From NCBI RefSeq assembly GCF_013761245.1, contig NZ_JACDUT010000007.1:62001-126000 (forward strand): 64,000 bases of DNA. Direction: 5' to 3'. This document shows positions 30,744 to 39,482 of the stretch, piece by piece; the stretch's first letter is position 1, and each line of letters begins with the position of its first letter. Below the pieces are notes generated by a model. It was not told the DNA's origin. It saw only the letters and a list, made by a program, of their open reading frames with translations, and searched no databases. The position numbers were made by a program, and so were the translations under genes. The DNA is from Thermaerobacillus caldiproteolyticus (GTDB taxonomy: Bacteria > Bacillota > Bacilli > Bacillales > Anoxybacillaceae).

Positions 30744-30911
30744 ATGGATATCAATGTTTTTAATGATGCTCCTTTTATCCTTTATGTTATATTCGCTCTC
30801 GGTTCACTAATGTTTACCGACATTGCGGTAATTGTGATTTCTGTACAATGTTCAGTCATCATTATTACTTTATTAATCGCTATTCTTGAAAAACTGCCGA
30901 AAAAGAAATAA
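30744..30911 (+). CDS. small hydrophobic ORF, 55 residues
   Basis: The frame starts MDINVFNDAPFILYVIFALG and continues with a second hydrophobic segment, DIAVIVISVQCSVIIITLL, ending EKLPKKK. Two membrane helices with a basic tail are typical of a small membrane protein. The ribosome site is weak. An overlapping frame from ATG 30730 also gives a hydrophobic start (MMLDKWISMFLMM) before a stop, so a frameshift may have split one gene. A terminator follows directly, which supports transcription here. Confidence 0.35.
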   Translation: MDINVFNDAPFILYVIFALGSLMFTDIAVIVISVQCSVIIITLLIAILEKLPKKK

Positions 30912-30942
30912 CGGAAGCAAAACTGCTTCCGTTATTATTTTT
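30910..30942. terminator. bidirectional terminator
   Basis: ACGGAAGCA-aaac-TGCTTCCGT followed by TATTATTTTT on the plus strand lies between the small hydrophobic ORF and the convergent metQ. Confidence 0.85.
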
Positions 30943-31774
30943 GTGCCGCTGGAATAACTGCACCTTTATATTTTTCTTTAATAAAGTTTTGAATTTCTTT
31001 CGATTGAAGCACTTCTACAAGCGTTTTGATTTCTTTGCGGTTTTCATCACCTTTACGTACCGCAATGATATTGACGTATGGGTTGTTTTTTGGCGATTCG
31101 ACTGCGATTGGATCTTTCGCAGGGTCTAAACCAGCATCTAACGCATAGTTTGCGTTAATGACCACCGCATCGCCTTCATTGTTTTTATAGATTTGTGGTA
31201 AAAGACCTGCATCAACATCTGCTTTAAATTTCAATTTTTTCGGGTTTTCGACAATATCTTTAACCGTTGCTTTTGTTTTATCTACACCTTCTCTTAGTTT
31301 AATAAGTCCTTTTTCTTCCAACATTGATAAAATACGACCATGGTCTGCAACAGAGTTGCTCATAATGATCGTTGCGCCTTTTGGTAGTTCTTCAAGGCTT
31401 TTGTGCTTTTTCGAATAGATACCGATTGGTTCGATATGAATGCCACCTGCATTCACGAAGTCATAACCGTATTCCTTTTTCTGAGATTCCAAATAAGGAA
31501 TATGTTGGAAGTAGTTCGCATCAATTTCTTTATCCGCTAATGCTTTGTTTGGCAATATATAATCTTGGAATTTTACGATTTTAAGATCAATTCCTTTTTT
31601 CTTAAGAATTGGCTTTGCTTGTTCTAAAATTTCCGCGTGTGGAACGTTAGAAGCACCGACGACTAATTTTGTTGTTTTTCCTTCTTTACTTCCTTCAGCA
31701 TTGTCATTGCTGCCGCATGCAGCAAGCGCTAATACGAGCACAGCTGCAAATAATGCGCTAAGCCATTTTTTCAT
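30935..31774 (-). CDS. metQ: methionine ABC transporter substrate-binding lipoprotein
   Basis: MetQ is the surface-anchored methionine receptor of MetNPQ (279 residues). The signal peptide MKKWLSALFAAVLVLALAAC ends in lipobox LAAC with lipidated C20. The NlpA-family binding domain follows (LVVGASNVPHAEILEQAKP; NANYALDAGLDPAKDPI). It lies 16 bases after metP in an operon headed by an S-box riboswitch, so it should be induced when S-adenosylmethionine is low. Confidence 0.95.
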   Translation of the reverse strand: MKKWLSALFAAVLVLALAACGSNDNAEGSKEGKTTKLVVGASNVPHAEILEQAKPILKKKGIDLKIVKFQDYILPNKALADKEIDANYFQHIPYLESQKKEYGYDFVNAGGIHIEPIGIYSKKHKSLEELPKGATIIMSNSVADHGRILSMLEEKGLIKLREGVDKTKATVKDIVENPKKLKFKADVDAGLLPQIYKNNEGDAVVINANYALDAGLDPAKDPIAVESPKNNPYVNIIAVRKGDENRKEIKTLVEVLQSKEIQNFIKEKYKGAVIPAAQK

Positions 31775-31790
31775 ACTATTTTCCCCCTTT

Positions 31791-32459
31791 TTATCGTTTA
31801 TCTATTTTAGAAGTGACGAAGTCACCAATAAACTGAATGACAAAAACAATGACTAAAATAAGAACGGTAGCCACAAATGTAACATCGTTATGGTTGCGTT
31901 GGAATCCCTCTAAATAAGCAAGGTTTCCAAGTCCACCCGCACCGACAACGCCAGCCATGGCTGTATAGCCAACAAGAGCAATCGCTGTCACCGTGATTCC
32001 GGAAACAAGAGCCGGCAACGATTCCGGAAGAAGCACTTTCCAAATAATTGTCGCTGTTGTCGCTCCCATCGCTTTTGCTGCTTCAATGACACCTTTATCA
32101 ATTTCTCGCAACGCAATCTCAACCATGCGCGCGTAAAATGGAGCAGCACCAATAATAAGCGCTGGCAATGCCGCATTCGCACCGAGAATCGTACCAACGA
32201 CAAGCTTAGTAAACGGAATCAATAAAATAATTAAAATAATGAACGGAATAGAGCGAAAAATATTCACAAACGCCGCAATAATCGCATTCGCCAGCCGATT
32301 CTCCCATATATTCCCCTTTGAGGTTAAAAATAATAAAAGACCAAGGATAATGCCCAACACAAACGTTGCAACAACAGCAATACCAGTCATATAAAGGGTT
32401 TCTACTGTCGCCGCCCAAATGGTATCCCATTGCACATTCGGTAAGAGGCTATTGAACAT
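31791..32459 (-). CDS. metP: methionine ABC transporter permease
   Basis: This is the MetI-type permease of the methionine importer (222 residues), with about five transmembrane helices and the EAA loop that contacts the ATPase (EAAKAMGATTATIIWKVLLPE, split around residue 140). The N-terminal WAATVETLYMTGIAV is typical of the family. It overlaps the metN stop by 11 bases. The gene is metP (yusB) in B. subtilis. Confidence 0.95.
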   Translation of the reverse strand: MFNSLLPNVQWDTIWAATVETLYMTGIAVVATFVLGIILGLLLFLTSKGNIWENRLANAIIAAFVNIFRSIPFIILIILLIPFTKLVVGTILGANAALPALIIGAAPFYARMVEIALREIDKGVIEAAKAMGATTATIIWKVLLPESLPALVSGITVTAIALVGYTAMAGVVGAGGLGNLAYLEGFQRNHNDVTFVATVLILVIVFVIQFIGDFVTSKIDKR

Positions 32460-33477
32460 CGGTAATCACCTCCACCCCAACCTGTTGTTGGCGAATATAA
32501 TCAATCGCTTTTGCTACTTCCTCATCTGTTCCATCAATATGCACGAATAATACCCCGTACGAACCTTGATGGGTCTGCGAAATTTTCCCCTGAAGGATAT
32601 TCACGTTTACTTGGAATTGACGAGTAAGATTCGCTATCAATGGCTGCTCAGCTGCCTCGCCAACAAAGGTTAATTGAATCACGTTCCCTCTCGGATATTT
32701 ATCTATTAAATGAGCAATCGTTTCTTTTGTCTCTTCCGGTTCAATGACTTGTTGAACGAACCGTTTTGTAATTGTCTGCTTTGGTTGACGGAACACTTGA
32801 AGCACTTCGCCTTGTTCAACAATCTTACCGTTTTCCATGACGGCTACACGATCACAAATTTTCCGAATAACGTGCATCTCATGAGTGATGAGAACAATCG
32901 TCAAACGAAGACGCTGATTAATATCTACCAATAAATCGAGAATGGAATCTGTTGTTTGTGGATCTAGCGCTGATGTCGCCTCATCGCATAATAATACTTT
33001 TGGATTATTCGCCAAAGCACGGGCGATGCCGACACGCTGCTTTTGGCCGCCGCTTAATTGTGATGGATAGGCATTTTCACGTCCTTGCAAGCCAACAAGC
33101 TGAATGAGCTCGTCCACGCGTTTTAACCGTTGTTCCTTTGGAACTCCTGCAATCTCTAATGGAAACGCAATATTTTCGCGCACGGTTCTTGACCATAATA
33201 AATTAAAATGTTGGAAAATCATCCCGATTTCTTGACGAGCTTCGCGTAATTCTTTCCCCTTAATATTGGCAATATTTCGATCAGCAACGATGACATTTCC
33301 CTTCGTGGGCTTTTCTAGTCCATTTAACATACGAATTAACGAACTTTTTCCAGCTCCACTATAACCAATAATCCCGAAAATTTCCCCTTCTTTAATGTGC
33401 AAGCTCACATCATCGACAGCTGTTACTGAACCGTTGCTAGATTGATAAATTTTCGTTACATTTTCTAATGTAATCAT
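32449..33477 (-). CDS. metN: methionine ABC transporter ATPase with NIL domain
   Basis: MetN (342 residues) powers MetNPQ. Walker A is GYSGAGKSSL, the signature is LSGGQKQRVGIARAL and Walker B is VLLCDEATSALDP. The last 80 residues form the NIL domain (VNVNILQGKISQTHQGSYGV), which binds methionine and inhibits transport when the pool is full. I start at ATG 33477, seven bases after GGAAGGTGAG; the upstream extension contains this ribosome site. Confidence 0.95.
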   Translation of the reverse strand: MITLENVTKIYQSSNGSVTAVDDVSLHIKEGEIFGIIGYSGAGKSSLIRMLNGLEKPTKGNVIVADRNIANIKGKELREARQEIGMIFQHFNLLWSRTVRENIAFPLEIAGVPKEQRLKRVDELIQLVGLQGRENAYPSQLSGGQKQRVGIARALANNPKVLLCDEATSALDPQTTDSILDLLVDINQRLRLTIVLITHEMHVIRKICDRVAVMENGKIVEQGEVLQVFRQPKQTITKRFVQQVIEPEETKETIAHLIDKYPRGNVIQLTFVGEAAEQPLIANLTRQFQVNVNILQGKISQTHQGSYGVLFVHIDGTDEEVAKAIDYIRQQQVGVEVITDVQ

Positions 33478-33535
33478 TTGCTTCTCACCTTCCTTTTCTT
33501 CACAGCTGCTTCCTATCTTCGCCGACATACTTAAA

Positions 33536-33700
33536 ATAAAAAACCTTTCTGCTCAAGAGAACAGAAAGGCATTATCTCCTATTCTGTCTCTTATCTCTCA
33601 AAGCAATCGCTTTGTGTGAATTGGCACCATTTCAGCAAAAATGCTGACGGTTGCCGGGTTTCATTGGGCACATCCCTCCACCTCTCTTGATAAGAGCACT
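33536..33700 (-). promoter_or_regulatory. S-box (SAM-I) riboswitch with terminator, controls metNPQ
   Basis: The minus strand shows the complete SAM-I core: CTCTTATC (P1 5' side), AGAGAGGTGGAGGGA, then CAATGAAACCCGGCAACC, a variable P3-side hairpin, ATGGTGCCAATTC, and GAGAGATAAGAG closing P1. It is followed by a terminator, CCTTTCTG-ttctcttgag-CAGAAAGG, with TTTTTTATTTT. High S-adenosylmethionine should favour the terminator and switch off methionine uptake. Confidence 0.96.
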
Positions 33701-33762
33701 GAACGCGCTTTATTCAATTAAAACTTTAATCAGCTCAAGTAGTTTTATAAATTACAAGTGTG

Positions 33763-33791
33763 ATTTTAACATGCATGAAATAAAGTGTCAA
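33763..33791 (-). promoter_or_regulatory. sigma-A promoter of metNPQ
   Basis: On the minus strand TTGACA and TAAAAT stand exactly 17 bases apart, about 60 bases upstream of the S-box core. The spacing and matches are near consensus. Confidence 0.8.
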
Positions 33792-33803
33792 CAAAAACTT
33801 TGA

Positions 33804-34753
33804 TCATCGATACAAAGACAAATCCGAGGCAGCTTCAGTAGCGGCTTGAATTGCCTGTTCCAAATCTTCAATTAAATCATCCACATTCTCAATTCCAACA
33901 GATAAGCGAATCAAATCTTCAGTAACGCCAGATGCTTTTAAATCTTCTGCACTCAACTGCTGATGCGTCGTGCTTGCCGGATGAATAATTATACTTTTCG
34001 CGTCACCAGCGTTGGCTACATGTGACCAAAATTTCACGTTGTTAATCAGTTTTGCTCCTGCTTTCCGGCCACCTTTAATTCCAAAAACAACGACTGCACC
34101 AGCTCCTTTTGGCAAATATTTTTCTGCTAAATCTTTAGACGGATGTTGCTCATGTTCCGGATAAAGCACCCATTCTACAGCTGGATGACGATCTAAATAT
34201 TCAACAATTGTTCGCGTATTAGCAATATGTTCTTTCATACGCACATGTAATGTCTCAAGACCACAAAGTTAAGCTGAAAGGCATTGAAAGGACTAATGGC
34301 TGGGCCTAAGTCACGCAATAGTTATACTCGCGCCTTAGCAATATCGGCGGCAGGTCCGAACGCTTCGGCATAAACAAGATTATGATAGCTCGGATCCGGC
34401 GTTGTAAATTCAGGGAATTTTGGTGAGTTCCAATCAAAATTTCCACCATCGACAATAATCCCGCCAAGCGTTGTTCCGTTTCCAAGTAACCATTTCGTTG
34501 CTGAATGAACAACAATATCAGCTCCATGCTCAATCGGTCTGCATAAATAAGGAGTCGCAAACGTGTTATCGATAATAAGTAGGATGCCTGCTTCATGAGC
34601 AATCTCAGCTACGGCTTCAATGTCTAATACATGCAGGCTCGGATTGCCGATTGTTTCGGCGAAAATCGCTTTTGTATTTGGCGTGATTGCCGCGCGAAAA
34701 TTTTCCAGATTAGCTGGATCAACAAAATGCATCTTAATACCGTACTCTGGCAC
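33804..34753 (-). pseudogene. metY: dead O-acetylhomoserine sulfhydrylase (metY) lacking its N-terminus
   Basis: The minus-strand sequence matches a Cys/Met-metabolism PLP enzyme of the O-acetylhomoserine aminocarboxypropyltransferase group. Visible are the PLP lysine region VHSATKWLLGNGTTLGG, IDNTFATPYLCRP, and the C-terminal HPASTTHQQLS. Three lesions are seen. First, the N-terminal part before PEYGIKMHFVDP is missing and replaced by an S-box core. Second, at about 34319 a TAA stands where the family has glutamine (ARV-Q-LLRDLGP). Third, two extra bases near 34270 shift the frame between QLNF and GLETLHVRMKEH. The gene cannot make a working enzyme. Confidence 0.88.
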
Positions 34754-34822
34754 CGTGTTGCAAAAACCGGTTGCCGGGCTTCATCAGGCCAGTCCCTCTC
34801 CGCCTTTCTTGATAAGAAATGT
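34746..34822 (-). promoter_or_regulatory. truncated S-box (SAM-I) riboswitch fused to metY remnant
   Basis: The minus strand reads CTTATCAAGAAAGGCGGAGAG, GGACTGGCCTGATGAAGCCC, GGCAACC, then a P3-side loop and ACGGTGCCA, matching the 5' two-thirds of an S-box. The P4 arm, the closing GATAAG strand of P1 and the terminator are absent; the next bases are GAGTACGG, coding PEYG of metY. An upstream TATACA could be the -10 box. The aptamer can no longer close and should be inert. Confidence 0.9.
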
Positions 34823-34895
34823 ATAATCGTTTTATTTTTTCGAATGTACCACGCCATTTTCTTTTCGTTAATTATTTTCTTAATACTAAAAACCT

Positions 34896-35243
34896 TTAGT
34901 GAACAAATCGATAAGGCTTCGCTAAATGAAAAATTGATTCTAAAAGAAGTATATGCCGAAAGCTTCCCACAACGGACAACTCTTTCAGGCGCATTTGTTG
35001 CTGTAATTTTAATTCTCCAGTTAAAAGCGCTTGAATCGCCTCTTCTGAACCCCGAATCGTTAATAGTCTTTTTTCATCTACATTTTTTTCCTCTTCCGTA
35101 CCGTTTTTTGAAATAGCAAAAATAACATTCTCGTTCTCACATTCAAACTGAATATATACATGCTCCTCAGGCAAAAGCGGTAATAAATGATGTAACGTTT
35201 GAATCCTTTCAATGAATTGCTGAATAAGACTATAGATCCCCAT
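34896..35243 (-). CDS. yusD: YusD, small SCP2-like/unknown conserved protein
   Basis: From ATG 35243 (after GGGGGAGGTTGG) the product has 115 residues, beginning MGIYSLIQQFIERIQTLHHL. A region VYIQFECENENVIFAIS and GSEEAIQALLTGELKLQQ resembles the sterol-carrier-protein-2 fold, which in bacteria is a lipid-binding domain of unknown use. The upstream in-frame extension to 35357 has no ribosome site. The position after the met genes matches B. subtilis yusD. Confidence 0.75.
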   Translation of the reverse strand: MGIYSLIQQFIERIQTLHHLLPLLPEEHVYIQFECENENVIFAISKNGTEEEKNVDEKRLLTIRGSEEAIQALLTGELKLQQQMRLKELSVVGSFRHILLLESIFHLAKPYRFVH

Positions 35244-35435
35244 TGTTTTACCAACCTCCCCCATTAGTCTCTTACATGTACATTCCATGAGAAAACGCAT
35301 GAATCCTTTGCTAACTTCTCGACAAATGACCAATAAAATATACAAATTAAACCACAAACTCTATACATATTATTGATATTTCCTGAGAAATATGTGAAAT
35401 AAAGGTTTTTTATGTCGAATTTTTCTATATTTAAA

Positions 35436-35498
35436 AAAAAAAAAAAAAAAAGCTGCCCGAAAAGATCACGAAAATGTGATTTTTTCGGACAGCCTTAT
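35436..35498 (-). terminator. terminator with an exceptionally long T tract
   Basis: On the minus strand AGGCTGTCCGAAAA and TTTTCGGGCAGCT pair around a core that folds again (ATCACATTTTCGTGAT), followed by about 19 T residues. It ends the yusF-yusE transcript. Confidence 0.85.
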
Positions 35499-35551
35499 CT
35501 TTCGTTCATTTTTTGGTTGGAATTTTAAATCAAGGGCTTCAAGCCATCTCT

Positions 35552-35875
35552 TTATAAAAGCTTTTTAATCGTTTCATACAAGTACGGAACGGAATGAAAC
35601 GCGTATATTTTTTTCTCTAGCTGCGCGTTTCGGAATATGAGAAGACACGGAACACTCTCAATGCTCCATGAAATTGCACGTTCTGGCATATAATTAATGT
35701 CTGATTTGCAAAACTTTATATCAGGGAATAGCTCTTGAACAATTTCAAGCATCCGGCTTGCGAGCTGACATGTTCCGCACATCGGCGTATATAAATAAAC
35801 GCATACAATCTCCTCTTGTTCGATTGCTTCGTCGATTTGCTCCAATGTCAAGGCTTCCATTTGCGTATTTTTCAC
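35552..35875 (-). CDS. yusE: thioredoxin-like protein YusE
   Basis: A 107-residue thioredoxin-fold protein with active site C33-G-T-C36 (PMCGTCQLA) and the cis-proline in SVPCLLIF near residue 76. The W usually found before the CxxC is replaced by M, and the GT dipeptide differs from the thioredoxin GP, so its redox potential probably differs too. It lies just behind the TOPRIM gene yusF. Cytoplasmic, with no signal peptide. Confidence 0.88.
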   Translation of the reverse strand: MKNTQMEALTLEQIDEAIEQEEIVCVYLYTPMCGTCQLASRMLEIVQELFPDIKFCKSDINYMPERAISWSIESVPCLLIFRNAQLEKKIYAFHSVPYLYETIKKLL

Positions 35876-35880
35876 ACCTT

Positions 35881-36228
35881 TTATAAATAATCCGTATGCA
35901 CATCTATATTGGCGCTTAATAACACAGCCGCAATGTGTTGTTTTGGTGCTGCTGCTACTTCTCGATACATTCGATCAATATATAAATGTTCCGCTTCGGG
36001 AAGTTCACGTCGAAATTGCTTCCGCAGCTTTTCTCCTGCTTCGTCAGCATCGACTAATATGAATACTTCTTTATTATATAGCTCATCGATTAATTCGTCT
36101 AATTTAGCATTACTAATCGTACCATTTGTACAAATGATTTCAACTGGTTCTTTAATAATGCACTCTAGTTTCTTCTTATCAGATCGCCCCTCTACAATAA
36201 TCACTTTTCCTGTCTCTACCATTGTCAT
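35881..36228 (-). CDS. yusF: TOPRIM-domain protein YusF
   Basis: This single-domain TOPRIM protein (115 residues) has the conserved glutamate in IIVEGRSDK near residue 14 and the DxD motif in FILVDADEAGEKLR near residue 60, the metal site shared with primases, topoisomerases and RNase M5. It is related to the small RNase M5-like nucleases of Firmicutes; function is unproven. Several starts exist; I choose ATG 36228, five bases after AGGTGA. It is followed by yusE with a five-base gap. Confidence 0.85.
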   Translation of the reverse strand: MTMVETGKVIIVEGRSDKKKLECIIKEPVEIICTNGTISNAKLDELIDELYNKEVFILVDADEAGEKLRKQFRRELPEAEHLYIDRMYREVAAAPKQHIAAVLLSANIDVHTDYL

Positions 36229-36301
36229 AAGCATCACCTAATGAAAAGAGATTACATATATTTTATTCCATAAACACACCATTTTCTCCTTTCATGTTGC
36301 A

Positions 36302-36342
36302 AAAAATAAAAAAGCAACGGTAAGGTAAAAACCCGCTGCTTT
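36302..36342 (-). terminator. terminator of yusG
   Basis: On the minus strand AAGCAGCGG and CCGTTGCTT (one wobble pair) close a stem, followed by TTTTTATTTTTT. Confidence 0.75.
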
Positions 36343-36587
36343 CAACACCAGCCATACTCGCTGTCGCAATCGACGTACTTTTGATCAGGATCGGTTGTCA
36401 ATGTGACCTGCTTATAAATTTTATCTAGTTCTTTCTCATACCCATTGTTCAATTCAAAGGTACCGCCGGCTTCGGAAAGAACAATCCGTCCGATCGGTTC
36501 GTTCTCCGCAAACAGCTCGATTGTATCATTTTTAAGTTTACCGACTATACGATCGGTAATATCTAGTCTTTTCTTCTCCAACGTCAT
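36342..36587 (-). CDS. yusG: YusG, DUF2553 protein
   Basis: The ATG at 36587, nine bases after GAGGGGGTG, gives 81 residues beginning MTLEKKRLDITDRIVGKLKN. This is the DUF2553/YusG family: a small beta-rich protein ending with the acidic, cysteine-containing DCDSEYGWC. Role unknown. The longer frame from 36635 includes this ribosome site. It follows gcvH, as in B. subtilis. Confidence 0.82.
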   Translation of the reverse strand: MTLEKKRLDITDRIVGKLKNDTIELFAENEPIGRIVLSEAGGTFELNNGYEKELDKIYKQVTLTTDPDQKYVDCDSEYGWC

Positions 36588-36658
36588 AAAAAAGACACCC
36601 CCTCGAACGTATTTAACTATAGGGTGCCCAATCATTGGTCGAATACTCGTCGTATGGA

Positions 36659-36690
36659 AACAAGCAACGGCTCTATTGCCATTGCTTGTC
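36659..36690 (-). terminator. terminator of gcvH
   Basis: CAAGCAATGGC-aataga-GCCGTTGCTTG with TTTCC after it forms an 11-bp stem on the minus strand, 57 bases past the gcvH stop. Confidence 0.65.
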
Positions 36691-36746
36691 CCAATTTTCC
36701 TTATACTTACAGGTGAAGCGTTGTCGTTGCTTGGTATAAATATGCT

Positions 36747-37130
36747 TTAGTCTTCGTTAATCATCGCTTCATATTGTTCCGCTGTTAATAAGTTGTCTAC
36801 TTCGCTTATGTCAGAAGGCTCGACAACAATCATCCATGCTTTCTCATACGGAGACTCGTTTACAAATTCAGGATTATCATTTAATGCTTCGTTCACTTCG
36901 ACAACTTTGCCACTCACAGGTGCATATAGTTCTGAAACGGTTTTGACTGATTCAACGCTACCAAACGGCTCGTTGGCAGTAATCTCTGCCCCCACTTCAG
37001 GTAGCTCCACAAATACAATGTCACCTAGCTCGGATTGTGCAAAATCAGTAATCCCAATACGAACTTTGTCACCTTCCACACGTACCCATTCATGCTCTTC
37101 AGAATAGCGCAATTCTTTTGGCGTGTTCAT
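36747..37130 (-). CDS. gcvH: glycine cleavage system H protein
   Basis: GcvH carries the lipoyl arm of the glycine cleavage complex and, in Bacillus, also serves as the lipoyl relay to other enzymes. The lipoylation lysine is K63 in [15 protein letters not shown]. The start at 37130 follows GGAGGGACT and gives 127 residues; the upstream extension has no family match. LipA, encoded at 17 kb, acts on it. The other gcv genes are not in the window. Confidence 0.96.
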   Translation of the reverse strand: MNTPKELRYSEEHEWVRVEGDKVRIGITDFAQSELGDIVFVELPEVGAEITANEPFGSVESVKTVSELYAPVSGKVVEVNEALNDNPEFVNESPYEKAWMIVVEPSDISEVDNLLTAEQYEAMINED

Positions 37131-37196
37131 CACAGTCCCTCCAACTACAATTGTATTCTTCTTAATAATAACTGATTTTTTCGAAAAACTCACCGA

Positions 37197-37565
37197 CTAT
37201 CTCTTCAGAGCGGAAAAAAATTTTTCATATTCTTCCTCTTTGAAACCAACGATCACATTTTCTCCATCAGTTAAAATCGGCCGTTTGATTAACATTCCAT
37301 CAGAGGCAAGGAGATCAAGCAATTCCGATTCAGAAGCTGTGTTTACTTTATCTTTCATGCCCAATTCACGATATTTCATACCACTTGTATTAAAAAACTT
37401 TTTTAATTCTAATCCGCTTTTTCGATAAAGCTCGCCGAGTTCCTCTCTTGTCGGCGGATTCTCGACAATATGTACTTCATGAACAGAAATGCCATGCTCC
37501 TCTAGCCATTTTTTCGCCTTACGACATGTCCCGCACTTTGGATACCAATAAAACGTGAACGCCAT
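37197..37565 (-). CDS. yusI: ArsC/Spx-family thioredoxin-like protein YusI
   Basis: A 122-residue ArsC/Spx-fold protein with C11-G-T-C14 (YPKCGTCRKA) near the N-terminus and the family's GVKR-like partner IENPPTREELGELYRKSG and the RPILTDG motif near residue 93. It lacks the C-terminal regions needed for Spx activity, so a reductase or unknown role is more likely. It starts at ATG 37565, after AGGAAG. The longer frame to 37655 overlaps fadE and is spurious. Confidence 0.87.
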   Translation of the reverse strand: MAFTFYWYPKCGTCRKAKKWLEEHGISVHEVHIVENPPTREELGELYRKSGLELKKFFNTSGMKYRELGMKDKVNTASESELLDLLASDGMLIKRPILTDGENVIVGFKEEEYEKFFSALKR

Positions 37566-37629
37566 CTTCCTATTCCACCGTCCTTTACAAACACAAAGTA
37601 CCAGACGAGCTCGCCTGGTACTTTCCATA

Positions 37630-39414
37630 TTACACAATATAGCGCTCTGCTTCAATTAATGCGGCAGCTGCTTCGCGTTTTTTCGCAATCACATTGATTG
37701 GTGTATGACGAGTCAACTTGCGTAAAGCAGATAACATCATACGCAATGTGTCACCCTGTTCGACAGCAACGATCGTTTCTTTCGCATGTGCTTCGATTTC
37801 ATTAAATGCTTCTTGACAGAAAATTTGTGTATAGAGAAGTTTTTGTTTATTTTTTTCTACCCCTGATTTTTGAATCGCTTTTTCTGTGCGAAGCAATGCA
37901 GATTCCATCGCATAAATGTTGCTGACAATGTCAGCGATGTTCACTAAAATCTCTTGTTCTTTATCTAATTTCGGACCGAATGTTTGCGCGGCTAACCCAG
38001 CTACCAGTAAAGCAATTTTCTTTGCATTGCGCACTAAATATTTTTCTTGTTCTAATACGCCATCTCCGACTTCTTCCGGCATGAGCATCATTAATTCTTC
38101 TTGAAGTTGTTGCGCTTTTTGCAGAAGTGGCAATTCGCCTTTCGTCGCTTTTCGTAAATACATACCTGGGACGAGCAGGCGGTTAATTTCGTTCGTTCCT
38201 TCAAAAATGCGGTTAATGCGCGAATCGCGGTACGCCCTTTCAATTTCGTATTCTTGCATAAATCCGTAACCGCCATGAATTTGTACACCTTCATCGACAA
38301 CGTAATCCAATGTTTCTGTTGCAAAAAACTTATTGAGCGAGCATTCAATCGCGTATTCCGCAATCGATTTTGCGATTTCTTTTCCGTCTTTTGCTTTCTC
38401 TTCATCGAGCTGGCTCATTCGTTCTTCAAATAAACCAACTGTACGATACACAGAGCTTTCTGTCGCGTATAATCTCGAAGCCATTGTCGCAAATTTTTCT
38501 TGTGTTAACGTAAATTTGGAAATTGGCGTTTTAAATTGTTGACGTTGGTTCGCATATTGAATTGTAATTTCTAACGCTCGTTTCGCTCCGCCAACAGCAC
38601 CGATCCCTAGCTTATAGCGCCCAATATTTAAAATGTTAAAGGCGATGACATGACCTTTTCCTACTTCGCCAAGCAGGTTTTCTTTTGGTACAAGTGCATC
38701 TTGTAAAATTAACGTACGCGTCGATGAGCTTTTAATTCCCATTTTCTTTTCTTCTGTCCCTGTTGACACGCCAGGGAAATCGCGCTCAACGATGAACGCT
38801 GAAAAATGCTCTCCATCCACCTTAGCATAAACAACAAATACATCGGCAAAGCCAGCATTGGTAATCCATTGTTTTTCACCGTTTAAAATGTAATGAGTTC
38901 CTTCTGCGTTTAGCTTCGCTGTCGTTTTTGCTCCTAATGCGTCTGAACCAGAACCAGGCTCCGTTAAGGCGTACGCCGCAATTTTTTCTCCTGTCGCTAA
39001 TGCCGGGAGATATTTTTGCTTTTGTTCTTCCGTACCGAACAATACAATCGGAAGCGAACCAATTCCAACATGTGCTCCGTGAGAAATCGAGAATCCACCT
39101 GCACGCGCCATTTTTTCAGCAATAAGCGCAGAGCTAATTTTATCAAGCCCTAATCCGCCGTATTCTTCTGGAACGTCCGCTCCTAATAAGCCGAGCTCGC
39201 CCGCTTGTTTTAATAGCTTGACAGAGCGGTCAAATTCATGATTTTCTAAATGCTCAAGCTGTGGAAGTACCTCATTTACGACAAATTCTTCCGTAGTTTT
39301 CGCAATCATTTTATGCTCATCTGTAAAATCCTCTGGAGTAAATACACGCTCACAAGGAACATCTTCAATTAAAAAGCTTCCACCTTTAATGACATTTTCC
39401 ACTGCTTTTGTCAT
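37630..39414 (-). CDS. fadE: acyl-CoA dehydrogenase FadE
   Basis: FadE performs the first step of beta-oxidation, an FAD-dependent dehydrogenation of acyl-CoA (594 residues). Three parts are seen: the N-terminal helical domain (DEHKMIAKTTEEFV), the beta domain (ALTEPGSGSDALGAKTTA), and the C-terminal helices with GGYGFMQEYEIERAYRDSR and IFEGTNEINR, plus the extended C-terminal tail usual in YusJ. The start at 39414 follows AAAGGGGAGGAG. Third gene of fadN-fadA-fadE. Confidence 0.95.
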   Translation of the reverse strand: MTKAVENVIKGGSFLIEDVPCERVFTPEDFTDEHKMIAKTTEEFVVNEVLPQLEHLENHEFDRSVKLLKQAGELGLLGADVPEEYGGLGLDKISSALIAEKMARAGGFSISHGAHVGIGSLPIVLFGTEEQKQKYLPALATGEKIAAYALTEPGSGSDALGAKTTAKLNAEGTHYILNGEKQWITNAGFADVFVVYAKVDGEHFSAFIVERDFPGVSTGTEEKKMGIKSSSTRTLILQDALVPKENLLGEVGKGHVIAFNILNIGRYKLGIGAVGGAKRALEITIQYANQRQQFKTPISKFTLTQEKFATMASRLYATESSVYRTVGLFEERMSQLDEEKAKDGKEIAKSIAEYAIECSLNKFFATETLDYVVDEGVQIHGGYGFMQEYEIERAYRDSRINRIFEGTNEINRLLVPGMYLRKATKGELPLLQKAQQLQEELMMLMPEEVGDGVLEQEKYLVRNAKKIALLVAGLAAQTFGPKLDKEQEILVNIADIVSNIYAMESALLRTEKAIQKSGVEKNKQKLLYTQIFCQEAFNEIEAHAKETIVAVEQGDTLRMMLSALRKLTRHTPINVIAKKREAAAALIEAERYIV

Positions 39415-39482
39415 TTTTAACTCCTCCCCTTTATTTCTGAACGAACCGGACGGGAGCGAGACCGCCCGCTTCCTTCGTTCCA

